NCBI GenBank assembly: GCA_002733905.1 | Contig: NVXK01000004.1 | Span: forward strand, 1-61,879 | Direction of reading: 5' to 3' | Origin: Robiginitomaculum sp. | Lineage (GTDB): Bacteria; Pseudomonadota; Alphaproteobacteria; Caulobacterales; Maricaulaceae | Length of the DNA: 61,879 nucleotides | In this document: one piece after another, positions 18,118 through 26,188 of the stretch | Position numbering within the stretch: the stretch's first letter is position 1 | How the letters are laid out: every line of letters starts with the position of its first letter | Notes under the pieces: model-generated | Told to the model about the DNA's origin: nothing | What the model saw: only the letters and a program-made list of their open reading frames with translations | Database searches by the model: none | Translations under genes and position numbers: made by a program

Positions 18118-21100
18118 TTATTTCTCCCAGTAATAAGGCGTGCGTTTGCGATCACCACTCAAAATTTCGTTCATAGTATCGGATTCGTATAAACGCCCAC
18201 CAAGCATGACATGTGAAATTTTGTCAGTATTACGGATGTTTTCAAGTGGGTTTGCCTCCATGATGACAAGATCAGCAAGCTTCCCAACTTCGAGAGAGCC
18301 AATGTCCTTGGCGTAGCCTAAATGTTTCGCAGGCGTAATGGTTGCTGTTTTGAGGGCTTGTAATGGACTCATGCCCCCACGTGCAAAACTCCACATTTCC
18401 CAATGACTGCCAAGACCTTCACGTTGGCCATGTGCGCCAATGCTTACATAGACACCTGCTTCGGAGAGTTTTTTTGCTGTACGGGCGCTGACGGCATCGA
18501 CATAGTCACTTTCGGGTGCCATTTGGCGTCTTACGGAACGTGGGTTCAAGACATGCGGCGGTACGTGATTGGTAAGAATTTCATGCTCCCAAACATTGGT
18601 TTGTTGATACCAATAATCTTCACCTGAAATACCGCCATAGGAAACAATGAGGGTCGGCGTATAACCAACTTTTGTGCCAGAGTAAAACTGGATAACATCA
18701 TCATAAAGCTCTGATTGCGGTAAATTATGTTCAATGCCTGTATTACCATCTGCAACCATGGATAAATCCATATGGAAGAGGGACCCACCTTCGGCGACAA
18801 CACTCATATTGGCTTCACGCGCAGCGGTAACGACTTGTTGGCGTTGATCACGGCGAGGTTGGTTATAGTTTTTCACACTATAAGCGCCTTGTGCTTTTAG
18901 GCGTGAAATATGTTCTTTGGCGTCATCAAGATCAGTAATATGCACATAATGGCTAGGCGATTTTGCACCATAAATAATTTCACCAGTGGAGAATGTACGC
19001 GGTGCCAACAACATGCCGGCCCGTTGCATCTCGGCCGCAGAGAAGATTTGGGCAGCTTCGGCAGAAGGATTATGTATGGTTGTGACGCCAAGCGCGAGAT
19101 GGGCAATAGCGGACCAATTTTGTTGTGGGACGAGGCCATTACTGCCTTGTGCGCCATGAGCATGAGCATCGATAATGCCAGGCATGATCGTCTTGCCATG
19201 TGCATCAAGTGTTTTCGCATTGCGAGGGATAGTCACCTGATCGGCATTCCCAATGGCACGAATACGGTTGTTTTCGATAAGAATAACGCCGTTCTCTATC
19301 ACGCCGCCTTGATTGTCAGACATGGTGATTATACGTGCGCCTGTAATGGCGATAAGGCCTTCAGGGCGATCAGCTTTTCGCGTTACCGCAAGTGAGGTTT
19401 GGCGCACATCTTTTTGGCTTTCAACATCTTTTGAAAATAAAGTCGGGCCAAGGCTCCAGTTCAGAGTTTTTCCGTCATGAGACCAACTCGGATATTGCGC
19501 GCCGCCAGTCGAGAATTTTGTAACAGGCAGGGCCGAACCTTTTGGCCCCGTCGATACATTTTGCGGCCCCGGCAAGCTTGGCGTTACGTAAAGATTATAG
19601 TTCTGACGAAAGGCTATGTTCTTGGCATCTGGAGAGATGAGGAACATTTGTGCCAATTTCGACGATGTATGAATGCGTAGGGCTTCGCCGTTAATGTCGG
19701 TACTGACGAGCGAGCGTGTGGAATCTTGGCTCTTGGTGAAATATATTCTCTTATCATCATCATCAGCATAATGCGGGTTTTGTCCAGACTTACTAAAACG
19801 CGACATTGTACCGTCGCTAATATCCATGCGGTATAGTCCTGTAGAATTTGACCATTGACCCGAGGTGAGATAACCACCCGATCCTTTTTCAAAAACGAGG
19901 TTTTCGCCGTTCGGAGAGAATACAGGGCGGCGGTAATGCCCGGGCTCTGTCGTGCGTTTCGTGAGAGCTTTTGTCTCCAAATCCATTGTATAAATAGCCC
20001 CAAGCTCATCATCGGTCCAACGTGTGAATACAAGCATCTTCCCATCGCGAGAGAAATTTGGGTGCAGTTCACGGATATTGTCATCCCAATCTGTTAGGCG
20101 GGTTGATGTGCCAGACGGAAGTGATTTGATATATAATTTGCCAAAAGCTTCAAAAACGGTTGATTTTCCATCTGGACTTACCTGTGTAAATTTCACCATT
20201 TTCGCACGTACTGTGTTTGGTGAAACTTCGATATTGGGGCGCGGCGGTGTAACAACTTTACGCGTATCTTTAATGTGGAACGGGATGTCGGAAACAGATT
20301 TGCTTTCCAGATCATAGCGTTTGATTTTACCGCCAGCCCAGAACACCAGAGAACGACTATCGGGCAGCCAATCCATATTTGGGTAAACCCCGTGAACAGC
20401 CCATGTTTCTTGCATGTCTTGATCTAGGGCGTCATAAATTTTCCATTCTTTGCCCGACTGTAGGTCTTTCAAATATAGCTTGCTCTGGACGCGTTCTCGC
20501 CTGACGAAAGCCATGTATTTCCCATCGGGTGAGGGGGTTGGACGTACTGAACCGCCCGCGCCGCTGACGGCTGTACTTGTTTCGCCACTGGCTAAATCAT
20601 ATTCTAGAATTTCAAACAAGGTTGAATTGGAGTCTTGGGCATAGATGAATGTTGAACCAGATGTTGTATTCATTGAATAATAAATGGATTTTCCGTCTGG
20701 GGCATATATAGGCTCGCCCAGTTCTTTTTGGTGGCTTTCATTTGGTCTTTTGACGAGCTTCACACCATCGCCGTCACCGCTGGTATGGTAGAGCCAAATT
20801 TCGCCTGTACCCAGAGAGCGCCCCGTTGTGAAATGTTTACGCGCCGCGATAAAACGCCCATCAGGACTCCATGTGGGGTTGTTTAGGAGGCGAAAGCTTT
20901 CATTTGTGATTTGTGTAGGGCTAGAACCATCCGTATTCATCGTCCAGATATTATCACCACCTTCACGGTCAGATGTGAAGGCAATACGTTTGCCATCTGG
21001 TGAAAAACGCGGCTGAATTTCCCACGCCATGCCTTTGGCAATTGCCTTAGGCGTACCACCAGATATTGGCATTGTGTAAATATCACCAAGCAAATCAAAG

Positions 21101-21294
21101 GCAATTGTCTTACCGTCAGGGCTGATATCAAGGCTCATCCATGTGCCCGTCTGTGTATCGATACGGACATTTTGTTTTTGTCCGGGAGGGTTGGAGACGT
21201 CCCATTTTTGATCTTTGGCACAGGCCGAACTTGAAAGTGCGAAGGCCGAAACGGTAAGTAAAGCGATGAATTTTGTCGTAATGAGTTTTGACAT
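18118..21294 (-). CDS. Exported beta-propeller / amidohydrolase fusion protein
   Basis: 1058 aa with a Sec signal peptide (hydrophobic core residues 9-24, SSSACA near the cleavage point; the lipobox is imperfect). Residues about 30-640 carry repeated TolB/WD40-like PD40 units (SPDGKTIAFD, RFSPDGKRIAFTSDREG, TWSPDGRFIAA), giving one or two beta-propellers. Residues about 660-1050 are a metal-dependent amidohydrolase: TMPGIIDAHAHGA supplies the first metal His pair, GVTTIHNPS follows, and YVSIGAHGQREGLGSHWEM and LADLVIMEANPLENI close the domain. Such proteins act outside the cytoplasm on unknown substrates, often grouped as putative imidazolonepropionase or prolidase-like enzymes. Followed on the chromosome by other exported hydrolases. 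Confidence 0.9.
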   Translation of the reverse strand: MSKLITTKFIALLTVSAFALSSSACAKDQKWDVSNPPGQKQNVRIDTQTGTWMSLDISPDGKTIAFDLLGDIYTMPISGGTPKAIAKGMAWEIQPRFSPDGKRIAFTSDREGGDNIWTMNTDGSSPTQITNESFRLLNNPTWSPDGRFIAARKHFTTGRSLGTGEIWLYHTSGDGDGVKLVKRPNESHQKELGEPIYAPDGKSIYYSMNTTSGSTFIYAQDSNSTLFEILEYDLASGETSTAVSGAGGSVRPTPSPDGKYMAFVRRERVQSKLYLKDLQSGKEWKIYDALDQDMQETWAVHGVYPNMDWLPDSRSLVFWAGGKIKRYDLESKSVSDIPFHIKDTRKVVTPPRPNIEVSPNTVRAKMVKFTQVSPDGKSTVFEAFGKLYIKSLPSGTSTRLTDWDDNIRELHPNFSRDGKMLVFTRWTDDELGAIYTMDLETKALTKRTTEPGHYRRPVFSPNGENLVFEKGSGGYLTSGQWSNSTGLYRMDISDGTMSRFSKSGQNPHYADDDDKRIYFTKSQDSTRSLVSTDINGEALRIHTSSKLAQMFLISPDAKNIAFRQNYNLYVTPSLPGPQNVSTGPKGSALPVTKFSTGGAQYPSWSHDGKTLNWSLGPTLFSKDVESQKDVRQTSLAVTRKADRPEGLIAITGARIITMSDNQGGVIENGVILIENNRIRAIGNADQVTIPRNAKTLDAHGKTIMPGIIDAHAHGAQGSNGLVPQQNWSAIAHLALGVTTIHNPSAEAAQIFSAAEMQRAGMLLAPRTFSTGEIIYGAKSPSHYVHITDLDDAKEHISRLKAQGAYSVKNYNQPRRDQRQQVVTAAREANMSVVAEGGSLFHMDLSMVADGNTGIEHNLPQSELYDDVIQFYSGTKVGYTPTLIVSYGGISGEDYWYQQTNVWEHEILTNHVPPHVLNPRSVRRQMAPESDYVDAVSARTAKKLSEAGVYVSIGAHGQREGLGSHWEMWSFARGGMSPLQALKTATITPAKHLGYAKDIGSLEVGKLADLVIMEANPLENIRNTDKISHVMLGGRLYESDTMNEILSGDRKRTPYYWEK

Positions 21295-21332
21295 TTTATT
21301 TCCCTAATTTTATTTTATTATGCGTCAATGTT

Positions 21333-22712
21333 TTAAAATCTACCTGCGGCACCCGGAAAGACAACAGGGGTTTCGCTACCGTCTTTGGCAACGGACGAAA
21401 CACCGAAATAGTAATTATCAATCACCATATTTTTAAACGTGTATTCACTGACTTTTCCGACATAGCGTGAATGTGTCCATTCTGGCGCGGTCGTCAAACG
21501 CCAATGCACGCGGTAGCCCATAAGGTTCGCTCCCGCTCTCTTCTTTGGAATATCCCATTTAAGAACGGCAGAGGCTTTAACAGCGCCGCTTGCTTCTACA
21601 TTGGATGGAAATGGAGGCGCGCCTGCAATCCCTGCCATCGTAAGTGCATTTAGTGCCGTAAGTTTTGCCGCATATTTCGCATTCACTCCAGACATCGTAT
21701 CACCATATGTAACACCGTTTTCTGTACGTAAATCTTGGTGTTGGCGGTCATAGTGTTCATGGGTTTCCATAATACGAATTGCAGGAATACCCACTTCGTT
21801 AAATGGACGGTGATGACCACCACGCGCAAAGCGGTCAAGGCGGTATATCATCATGACATCTAGGTTTGTAATATACTGATCAGCCATGGTTTTAACATAA
21901 CGGGCAAGATTGCGAGACGGGCTATCAACCTCTCCGCCAGTAAAACGGCGCGTACGCGCTTCGGCTTTAGTTTCATTGTCACGCGTGCCTTCGGAAAATA
22001 CGCGTGCGACCGTGTTGTCTGTGACACCGTCAATGCCAGAGATATTGGAAATCATATCATTATTGAGAACTGCTTTAATGTCCCATCCATTGGCGAGGGC
22101 ATGTTTGGCAACGATTTTGCCGCCAAATAACCCCTGTTCTTCACCAGAGAGGCCTGCGTAAATAATAGAGCCTGCATATTTTTGTTTGGTCAAGACGCGT
22201 GCCGCTTCTAAAACACCTGCCATGCCCGAAGCATTATCATTCGCGCCGGGACTGTCTGAGCGACTGTTGAGCGGATCTGTAACGCGGCTATCAATATCAC
22301 CGCTCATCATGACATAACGATTGGGATCGCGTGTGCCGCGTTGAATGGCCAGAACGCTAACGACTTCCGTTGGATTAGGGATGCGTTTTTCACCAGAAAT
22401 CGTCTCGGACACATAAATAACTTCGAGGCAATTGCCGCAGTCCTTCGAAATCTTTTCAAACTCTGCGAATATCCACCGTCTTGCCGCGCCAATACCGCGT
22501 GTATCTGATTTTGTTTCTGAGAGTGTGTGACGTGTTCCAAAATCTACTAAAGTTTGAATGTCAGCTTGGATACGCTTTGCCGAAGGTGCGGTGGCTATGT
22601 CATAAAGCGCCATAACTTCGGAAGGGGGCGCTGTCTTTGGTGCGCCAGCCAACGCCGCGCTATTGATGAATATTGAAAATGTAAACGTAGTAATTCCTAA
22701 ATACGTTTTCAT
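21333..22712 (-). CDS. Exported M28-family metallopeptidase with Asp as first zinc ligand
   Basis: 459 aa, Sec signal peptide ending near ALAG. Catalytic domain (about 90-370) of M28 aminopeptidases: MSGDIDSR replaces the usual GAHxDS so the first ligand is Asp rather than His; SPGANDNASGMAG, SGEEQGLFGG, NNDMI and MRIMETHEH follow with the bridging Asp, catalytic Glu pair and last His. Residues about 375-459 form a fibronectin-III-like tail (LMGYRVHWRLTTAPEW, NYYFGVSSVAKDGSE). The product would release N-terminal amino acids from peptides outside the cell. AGGGGAA precedes the ATG. Downstream of the desaturase gene, with a hairpin in the short gap. Confidence 0.88.
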   Translation of the reverse strand: MKTYLGITTFTFSIFINSAALAGAPKTAPPSEVMALYDIATAPSAKRIQADIQTLVDFGTRHTLSETKSDTRGIGAARRWIFAEFEKISKDCGNCLEVIYVSETISGEKRIPNPTEVVSVLAIQRGTRDPNRYVMMSGDIDSRVTDPLNSRSDSPGANDNASGMAGVLEAARVLTKQKYAGSIIYAGLSGEEQGLFGGKIVAKHALANGWDIKAVLNNDMISNISGIDGVTDNTVARVFSEGTRDNETKAEARTRRFTGGEVDSPSRNLARYVKTMADQYITNLDVMMIYRLDRFARGGHHRPFNEVGIPAIRIMETHEHYDRQHQDLRTENGVTYGDTMSGVNAKYAAKLTALNALTMAGIAGAPPFPSNVEASGAVKASAVLKWDIPKKRAGANLMGYRVHWRLTTAPEWTHSRYVGKVSEYTFKNMVIDNYYFGVSSVAKDGSETPVVFPGAAGRF

Positions 22713-22725
22713 AAATTCCCCTAAT

Positions 22726-22749
22726 GTAAATTATTGTTTTATAATTTAC
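22726..22749. repeat. Perfect 9-bp inverted repeat at the desaturase stop codon
   Basis: Arms GTAAATTAT and ATAATTTAC flank a 6-base loop. On the minus strand it covers the stop codon of the desaturase gene and ends just before the ribosome site of the M28 peptidase gene. It has no U-tract on that strand, so it is more likely an mRNA hairpin or operator than a standard terminator. Confidence 0.6.
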
Positions 22750-23672
22750 GATGGTACAGCAAATTTCAGGACTTCTCTATAGGAATGTTTGATTTCCATA
22801 TCAGGTAAATGGCCTTCACGCACCATTGCGGCGTGTAGCTTTTTAAGCTGCCAGCAGGGCACAAACATATAGGCATGATGTTCCACATGATAATTAACCC
22901 AATACGGGGCAACAAATACACGCTCAAGCCAATTGGCATAAGTGGTACGCGCGTTGATCAGCGGGTTTTTTTCGTGGCTTGTCATAGCATGTTCCGCAAT
23001 GTTGCGAATGCGGACAACCACTTGAAAAACTGTGTAAAGCGGCACAATCCATAAGGCAAAATACGCCCACCAATATCCTGTTGCCCAACATAGGCCAAAT
23101 AGAATCAGGTTGGAAAGTATTGGCGTTGTTAAATTTCCCAGATAAAAAGCCGTATTTTTAGACCCTGAGGCCTTACGGTTTTTAATGTAGGAAAGAATAG
23201 GCAGATAACGAAGCTTGAAGGCTGTTTGTCCCGTCATGTCACGCACCATTTTACGCACAAAGCTTTTACGTGTGATCGGGAAGGCCGCGGAAAGCGGCAG
23301 GTCTGGATCATTATCCTGTTGCGTGTTCAAATGATGAGTAAGATGGTATTTACGGTAGCTCGCAATATTTGCGCCAACTGGTGAGGCTAAAAATATTTGC
23401 GCGAAGAGAGTATTGAACTTTGCTGTCTTAAATAAAATGCCGTGGGCCGCGTCATGCATTAAAATAGACATGCCCAATTGACGACTGCCTATAATTGCGA
23501 CGGCTAAAACAAAGCTTAGCGGGTTCGGCCAATAAATGAAGAAAGCACCAGCGAGAATTATGGTCCCCCAACAATGCGCGACAAGTAAAAATCCGACTAA
23601 GTCAGAGCGTGCACTTAACTGTTTTACTTCATGTTTTGGTATATATGCTATTTTTTTTGCTGAGTTGGTCAT
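22746..23672 (-). CDS. Membrane fatty acid desaturase
   Basis: 308-aa integral membrane di-iron desaturase/hydroxylase. The three histidine boxes are complete: HDAAH (MHDAAHGIL), HLTHH (followed by LNTQQDNDPDLP) and HVEHH (NYHVEHHAYMF). Hydrophobic stretches lie about residues 25-75 and 175-205. It inserts a double bond (or hydroxyl) in a lipid acyl chain using an electron donor encoded elsewhere. The EHHAYMFVPCWQLKKLH end resembles short-chain proteobacterial desaturases. It lies immediately upstream of the M28 peptidase on the same strand. Confidence 0.88.
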   Translation of the reverse strand: MTNSAKKIAYIPKHEVKQLSARSDLVGFLLVAHCWGTIILAGAFFIYWPNPLSFVLAVAIIGSRQLGMSILMHDAAHGILFKTAKFNTLFAQIFLASPVGANIASYRKYHLTHHLNTQQDNDPDLPLSAAFPITRKSFVRKMVRDMTGQTAFKLRYLPILSYIKNRKASGSKNTAFYLGNLTTPILSNLILFGLCWATGYWWAYFALWIVPLYTVFQVVVRIRNIAEHAMTSHEKNPLINARTTYANWLERVFVAPYWVNYHVEHHAYMFVPCWQLKKLHAAMVREGHLPDMEIKHSYREVLKFAVPS

Positions 23673-23797
23673 ATAAAAAACCTATTGCAACAAGACGAAA
23701 AAGTCAAATTTTTGATATACAACTAGTTTCATATTCGAGAAAAAATCTTTTCTGACACACATTGATAAAAAAACTTTAGGGGGGTAGAGAGAAAAGG

Positions 23798-23825
23798 CAG
23801 GGTTCTATAGTCAGGGTTCTATAGT
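23798..23825. repeat. Tandem duplication of a 14-bp unit
   Basis: CAGGGTTCTATAGT occurs twice in direct succession, 37 bp before the carbonic anhydrase start, in the divergent promoter region between it and the desaturase. It could be a duplicated regulator site or a simple replication slip. Confidence 0.7.
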
Positions 23826-23861
23826 ATTGAAAGAATGCATTTTTCAAGTCGAGGGCGGAGT

Positions 23862-24533
23862 ATGTGTGTGACCAACCAATTGCAAATTCCTAGCTGGAAA
23901 CAAGACCTTATCTCGGGCTATCAAGAGTTCCGCTCTGGAGCGTATAAAACGCAAAGAGGAGAATATGCGCGCCTTGGTACAGACGGACAAAACCCTGAAA
24001 TTATGATGGTTGCGTGCGCCGATAGTCGCGTCAACCCGTCTGCCATTTTTCATGCCCATCCCGGTGAACTTTTTACGCTTCGTAATGTTGCCAATATCGT
24101 ACCGCCATTTGAAAATGAAAAAGGTCTACATGGGGCAAGTGCAGCCATTGAATACGCGGTCTTGAGTTTGAAGGTGAAAGCCATTGTTGTAATGGGGCAT
24201 GAAAGCTGTGGCGGTATACAATGCTATCTTGAAGGCGAACAAGAACTCGCGGATACGGATTTTATTGGAGAGTGGATCCAACTTTTGAGTGACGCTCATG
24301 GACGGTTAACCGAGGCAGAGCGTGCGCCAGCTGTCGCGCAAACCAATTTGGAATACGCAGGCATATTACAATCCCTTGAAAATTTGATGACATTTCCATT
24401 TGTTGCCAAAGCGGTTCAGGCAGGGGAGTTATCACTTCTAGGGGCATATTTCAGTATCATCCAAGGCAAGCTATTATTCGCGGATGAAAACGGTATTTTT
24501 CAAGAAATTTCTAGCGAAAAAATTGGTCTTTAA
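23862..24533 (+). CDS. Beta-class carbonic anhydrase
   Basis: About 223 aa, interconverting CO2 and bicarbonate in the cytoplasm. Zinc-site motifs are canonical: CADSRVNPS (Cys and Asp) and GHESCGGIQCY (His and Cys). Other family features are FTLRNVANIVPP and GLHGASAAIEYAV. The ATG at 23862 is chosen because GAGG lies 7 bp upstream; an in-frame ATG at 23835 would add nine residues. No signal peptide. Convergent with the VOC gene, whose stop overlaps by 4 bp. Confidence 0.92.
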   Translation: MCVTNQLQIPSWKQDLISGYQEFRSGAYKTQRGEYARLGTDGQNPEIMMVACADSRVNPSAIFHAHPGELFTLRNVANIVPPFENEKGLHGASAAIEYAVLSLKVKAIVVMGHESCGGIQCYLEGEQELADTDFIGEWIQLLSDAHGRLTEAERAPAVAQTNLEYAGILQSLENLMTFPFVAKAVQAGELSLLGAYFSIIQGKLLFADENGIFQEISSEKIGL

Positions 24534-24958
24534 GATGCAAAAATCTGATTTTTATCTTTAAAGCTTTTAAATTCCAAGGCATTGCCGCTTGGGTCTAGAA
24601 AAAACAGTGTGGCTTGCTCACCCGTTTCACCTTTAAACCGAATATACGGCTCGATAATAAACGAAACATTTTGTGACTTCAAATGTGCCGAGAGATTATG
24701 CCATTCGTCCCAATCAAGGATAACACCAAAATGGCGGACAGGCACGGATTTGCCGTCAACTTCATTGGTAGGCTCATCAACAAAAATTTCGGGCTTGAGG
24801 TGAAATGACACTTGGTGGCCAAAAAAATTGATATCGATCCACTTTTCTGCTTCACGGCCAATTTCTACTGCAAACATGTCTATATAAAAACGCCGTGTCT
24901 CTTCTTTGTCTTTCATTGGGAAAGCCAGATGAAACGGTGCGAGAGCGCGCGTACTCAC
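24530..24958 (-). CDS. VOC (glyoxalase/bleomycin-resistance) family protein
   Basis: 142-aa small metalloprotein of the vicinal oxygen chelate fold, with two beta-alpha-beta-beta-beta modules. Likely metal ligands are His in PFHLAFP, His in VRHFGV and Glu in GNALEFKSF. The N-terminal HLAFPMKDKEETRRFY and C-terminal FFLDPSGNALE are typical. Start overlaps the stop of the GST gene (4 bp), so a thiol-linked detoxification function is plausible but not shown. Reaction unknown. Confidence 0.85.
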   Translation of the reverse strand: MSTRALAPFHLAFPMKDKEETRRFYIDMFAVEIGREAEKWIDINFFGHQVSFHLKPEIFVDEPTNEVDGKSVPVRHFGVILDWDEWHNLSAHLKSQNVSFIIEPYIRFKGETGEQATLFFLDPSGNALEFKSFKDKNQIFAS

Positions 24959-25590
24959 GACAGCGTTGGCCCATAATCATAATGACCGCCGCGTTTGAGC
25001 GCACGCAGATAAGCAGGACGTGAATGCATACGGTCGACAAAATCAATACAGGCAGCGTAACCTTTCAGCCGCCCATGTTTTTTTGCGGCTTCTAGCGGGA
25101 AAACCATTTGAATGTCGGCGCCACTAATCTCGTCACCAGCAAAAAATGTATGGCCGGTAAGATGGTATTCCATATAGTCAAAATGTGCTTTTAATTCACC
25201 ATTTATCATTGGGGAGAGCGGCGCAGCGGCCTCACCAAGATATGATGTGTACAGGAGCAATAATTGCGGCAACATGGCGGAACCTTCACCATAATGTAAA
25301 AAGTGAATGTAGAGATCATATGCATCAGAACCCATTAGAGGTATGAAATTGCCATCTCCGTGCTCACGAATAATATATTCTATGATAGCCCCCGTTTCCG
25401 CAATGACTTTATCACCACAACTTATGACGGGTGAACGACCAAGCGGATGAATAGCTTTTAATGAGGGAGGGGCGCGGCGCGTTTTTGGATCACGGGAATA
25501 ATGTTTAATCTCATATTCTAGATCAAGCTCTTCAAGCAACCATAAAACACGTTGCGAACGGGAATTATTCAAATGGTGTACTGTTATCAT
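24955..25590 (-). CDS. Glutathione S-transferase family protein
   Basis: 211 aa. N-terminal thioredoxin-like domain (about 1-78): ITVHHLNNSRSQRVLWLLEE, with the active-site Ser in SRSQR and the GSH-binding cis-Pro and Glu/Thr in GRSPVIS and IAETGAIIEYI. C-terminal all-helical domain about 90-211, with FFAGDEISGADIQM. It resembles small beta/GstB-like transferases. Coupled to the VOC gene by a 4-bp overlap. Confidence 0.88.
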   Translation of the reverse strand: MITVHHLNNSRSQRVLWLLEELDLEYEIKHYSRDPKTRRAPPSLKAIHPLGRSPVISCGDKVIAETGAIIEYIIREHGDGNFIPLMGSDAYDLYIHFLHYGEGSAMLPQLLLLYTSYLGEAAAPLSPMINGELKAHFDYMEYHLTGHTFFAGDEISGADIQMVFPLEAAKKHGRLKGYAACIDFVDRMHSRPAYLRALKRGGHYDYGPTLS

Positions 25591-25657
25591 ACCCTAACCA
25601 TCTGCGTGATTACCCGTTTAATCAAGTGGTATTTTATGATGTTCAATGTTTTGCTAT

Positions 25658-26185
25658 TTAAAGTGTGATTTTTTGCTTCTTATCTTCAACGGAAAAAATC
25701 AATGTTTTTAACTCATTCCCAAGCGTAATATTCACCAGATTGGTTTGATCTAGATATATGTCTTGCAGTAAACTATTCTCAATAAACAGTTCGGTAGGGG
25801 TTTTTTCAAAGCTTACTTCTTGATAGACATAAGCATACCCGGAATCGATTTCGGCCCCGACAATACTGAGCTGAATATTGTGCCCTTGCGCGTCATAAAT
25901 TTTAAATCGTTTTTGTGTATAGAGCGCGAGTTGGGCACGAGCGCGTAATGGGCTAAGATCGGGCGTTTTTAACGCACCAATTTTATCAAGTGCTTGTTCC
26001 GCGTCATGCAAATGAAGCGTGTGTGTAATCTCTAATCGGTTTGTACGCGCATTCCACTCAATACTGCTGATGGCGCGTTTTTGGCGATGTGCATGTGCTG
26101 GGATAGGCAACAAACTACAGGCAGTTCCGCAAAGAACCACCTGTAGAAATCTTCGTTTATTCATATTGAGAGAAGTCAGTCTCAT
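25658..26185 (-). CDS. Exported DUF6702-like protein
   Basis: 175 aa. N-terminal signal with twin-arginine-like KRRFLQ followed by a hydrophobic core and PAHA-HR cleavage point. The mature part is beta-rich (ISSIEWNARTNRLEITHTLHLHDAEQ, AEIDSGYAYVYQEVSF), matching what I recall of DUF6702, an orphan family often encoded next to M1 peptidases. Start 3 bp after the M1 stop; an alternative ATG at 26164 begins at MNKRRFLQ and gives a tidier signal peptide. Probably cotranscribed with the peptidase. Function unknown. Confidence 0.75.
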   Translation of the reverse strand: MRLTSLNMNKRRFLQVVLCGTACSLLPIPAHAHRQKRAISSIEWNARTNRLEITHTLHLHDAEQALDKIGALKTPDLSPLRARAQLALYTQKRFKIYDAQGHNIQLSIVGAEIDSGYAYVYQEVSFEKTPTELFIENSLLQDIYLDQTNLVNITLGNELKTLIFSVEDKKQKITL

Positions 26186-26188
26186 AAA

